NCBI GenBank assembly: GCA_016200765.1
Contig: JACQEC010000113.1
Coordinates: 1 to 5,373 of the forward strand
Length of the DNA: 5,373 bases
Reading direction: 5' to 3'
Origin: Chloroflexota bacterium
GTDB lineage: Bacteria > Chloroflexota > Anaerolineae > JACRMK01
The position numbers were made by a program, and so were the translations under genes. The notes below the pieces were generated by a model. That model had not been told where the DNA came from, made no database searches, and saw only the letters and a list, made by a program, of their open reading frames with translations. Shown in pieces: positions 5,238 to 5,373 of the stretch (position 1 is its first letter; every line of letters starts with the position of its first letter).

Positions 5238-5373
5238 GCCCCGCACCGGTAATGCTCCAGCATCTCCGCGAGACTGTCCCCGCCGTACTTCTCCTGAAGC
5301 GCCTCCGCCAGCACCCATGCGACCATCGCTTCGCCCACGACCGAGGCCGCCGGAACGGCGCAAATGTCGGAAC
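5234..5373 (-). CDS. aroC: Chorismate synthase, C-terminal end only
   Basis: The - strand frame open from the window edge to TGA at 5236-5234 encodes 45 residues starting SDICAVPAASVVGEAM and continuing VAWVLAEALQEKYGGD. This matches the C-terminal helix region of chorismate synthase, where a DxCAVP..-type stretch precedes an E-A-M helix. The enzyme makes chorismate from EPSP with reduced FMN. The rest lies beyond the window. The stop overlaps the aroKB ATG (ATGA, 5234-5237), so the genes form one operon. A longer upstream extension of the aroKB frame runs through the same bases, but it is Gly/Arg-rich and not protein-like, so this frame is the real one. Confidence 0.88.
   Translation of the reverse strand, partial: SDICAVPAASVVGEAMVAWVLAEALQEKYGGDSLAEMLEHYRCGA

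Noticed and set aside
4143..5252. 369-codon open frame on the + strand
   Set aside because: It lies entirely antisense to aroKB, which has complete domain motifs. The translation is rich in Arg, Gln, His and Ala with no recognisable motif, as expected for the mirror frame of a GC-rich gene.
5238..5363. 42-residue N-terminal extension of AroKB
   Set aside because: It overlaps the aroC C-terminus in another frame and reads as Gly/Arg-rich filler; shikimate kinases begin close to the Walker A motif, matching ATG 5237.

Overview
GC-rich bacterial DNA carrying three blocks of housekeeping metabolism: the end of a heme A pathway operon (ctaA-ctaB, + strand), a branched-chain aminotransferase gene with a small heme-oxygenase-like gene behind it (+ strand), and the end of a shikimate pathway operon on the - strand (aroC-aroKB-aroQ). 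The kinase-synthase AroKB fusion, the compact aro cluster and the ctaA-ctaB pair would fit an aerobic member of the Chloroflexota. That assignment is an inference from gene content and protein style, not a measured placement.

Layout. Positions 2-697 hold the C-terminal three quarters or so of heme A synthase, followed after 2 bp by heme o synthase (700-1602). These two membrane enzymes convert heme b to heme o and then heme a for an aa3-type terminal oxidase. The only sizeable gap, 1603-1913 (311 bp), is not empty. It starts with a 111-bp nested palindrome with terminal inverted repeats, flanked by an 8-bp direct repeat that includes the ctaB stop codon. Next come a consensus extended -10 promoter, a 27-codon reading frame rich in Leu/Val/Ile, and a perfect 12-bp hairpin with a T-run ending 16 bp before the ilvE start. 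Together these look like a transcription attenuation leader.

ilvE (1914-2885) is complete and keeps the fold-type IV catalytic residues. 36 bp later comes a 102-residue ABM-domain protein with the Asn-Trp-His triad of IsdG-type heme monooxygenases (2922-3230). It converges on aroQ with a single base between the two stop codons, and a hairpin spans both stops.

On the - strand, aroC (C-terminal 45 residues only), aroKB (525 aa shikimate kinase/3-dehydroquinate synthase fusion) and aroQ (type II 3-dehydroquinase) are joined by two 4-bp ATGA stop/start overlaps, so they are very probably one translationally coupled transcript. In pathway order the enzymes here are DHQ synthase, dehydroquinase, shikimate kinase and chorismate synthase; DAHP synthase, shikimate dehydrogenase and EPSP synthase are not in view.

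No tRNA, rRNA, CRISPR array or complete transposase gene was seen. The most interesting part is the ctaB-ilvE gap.
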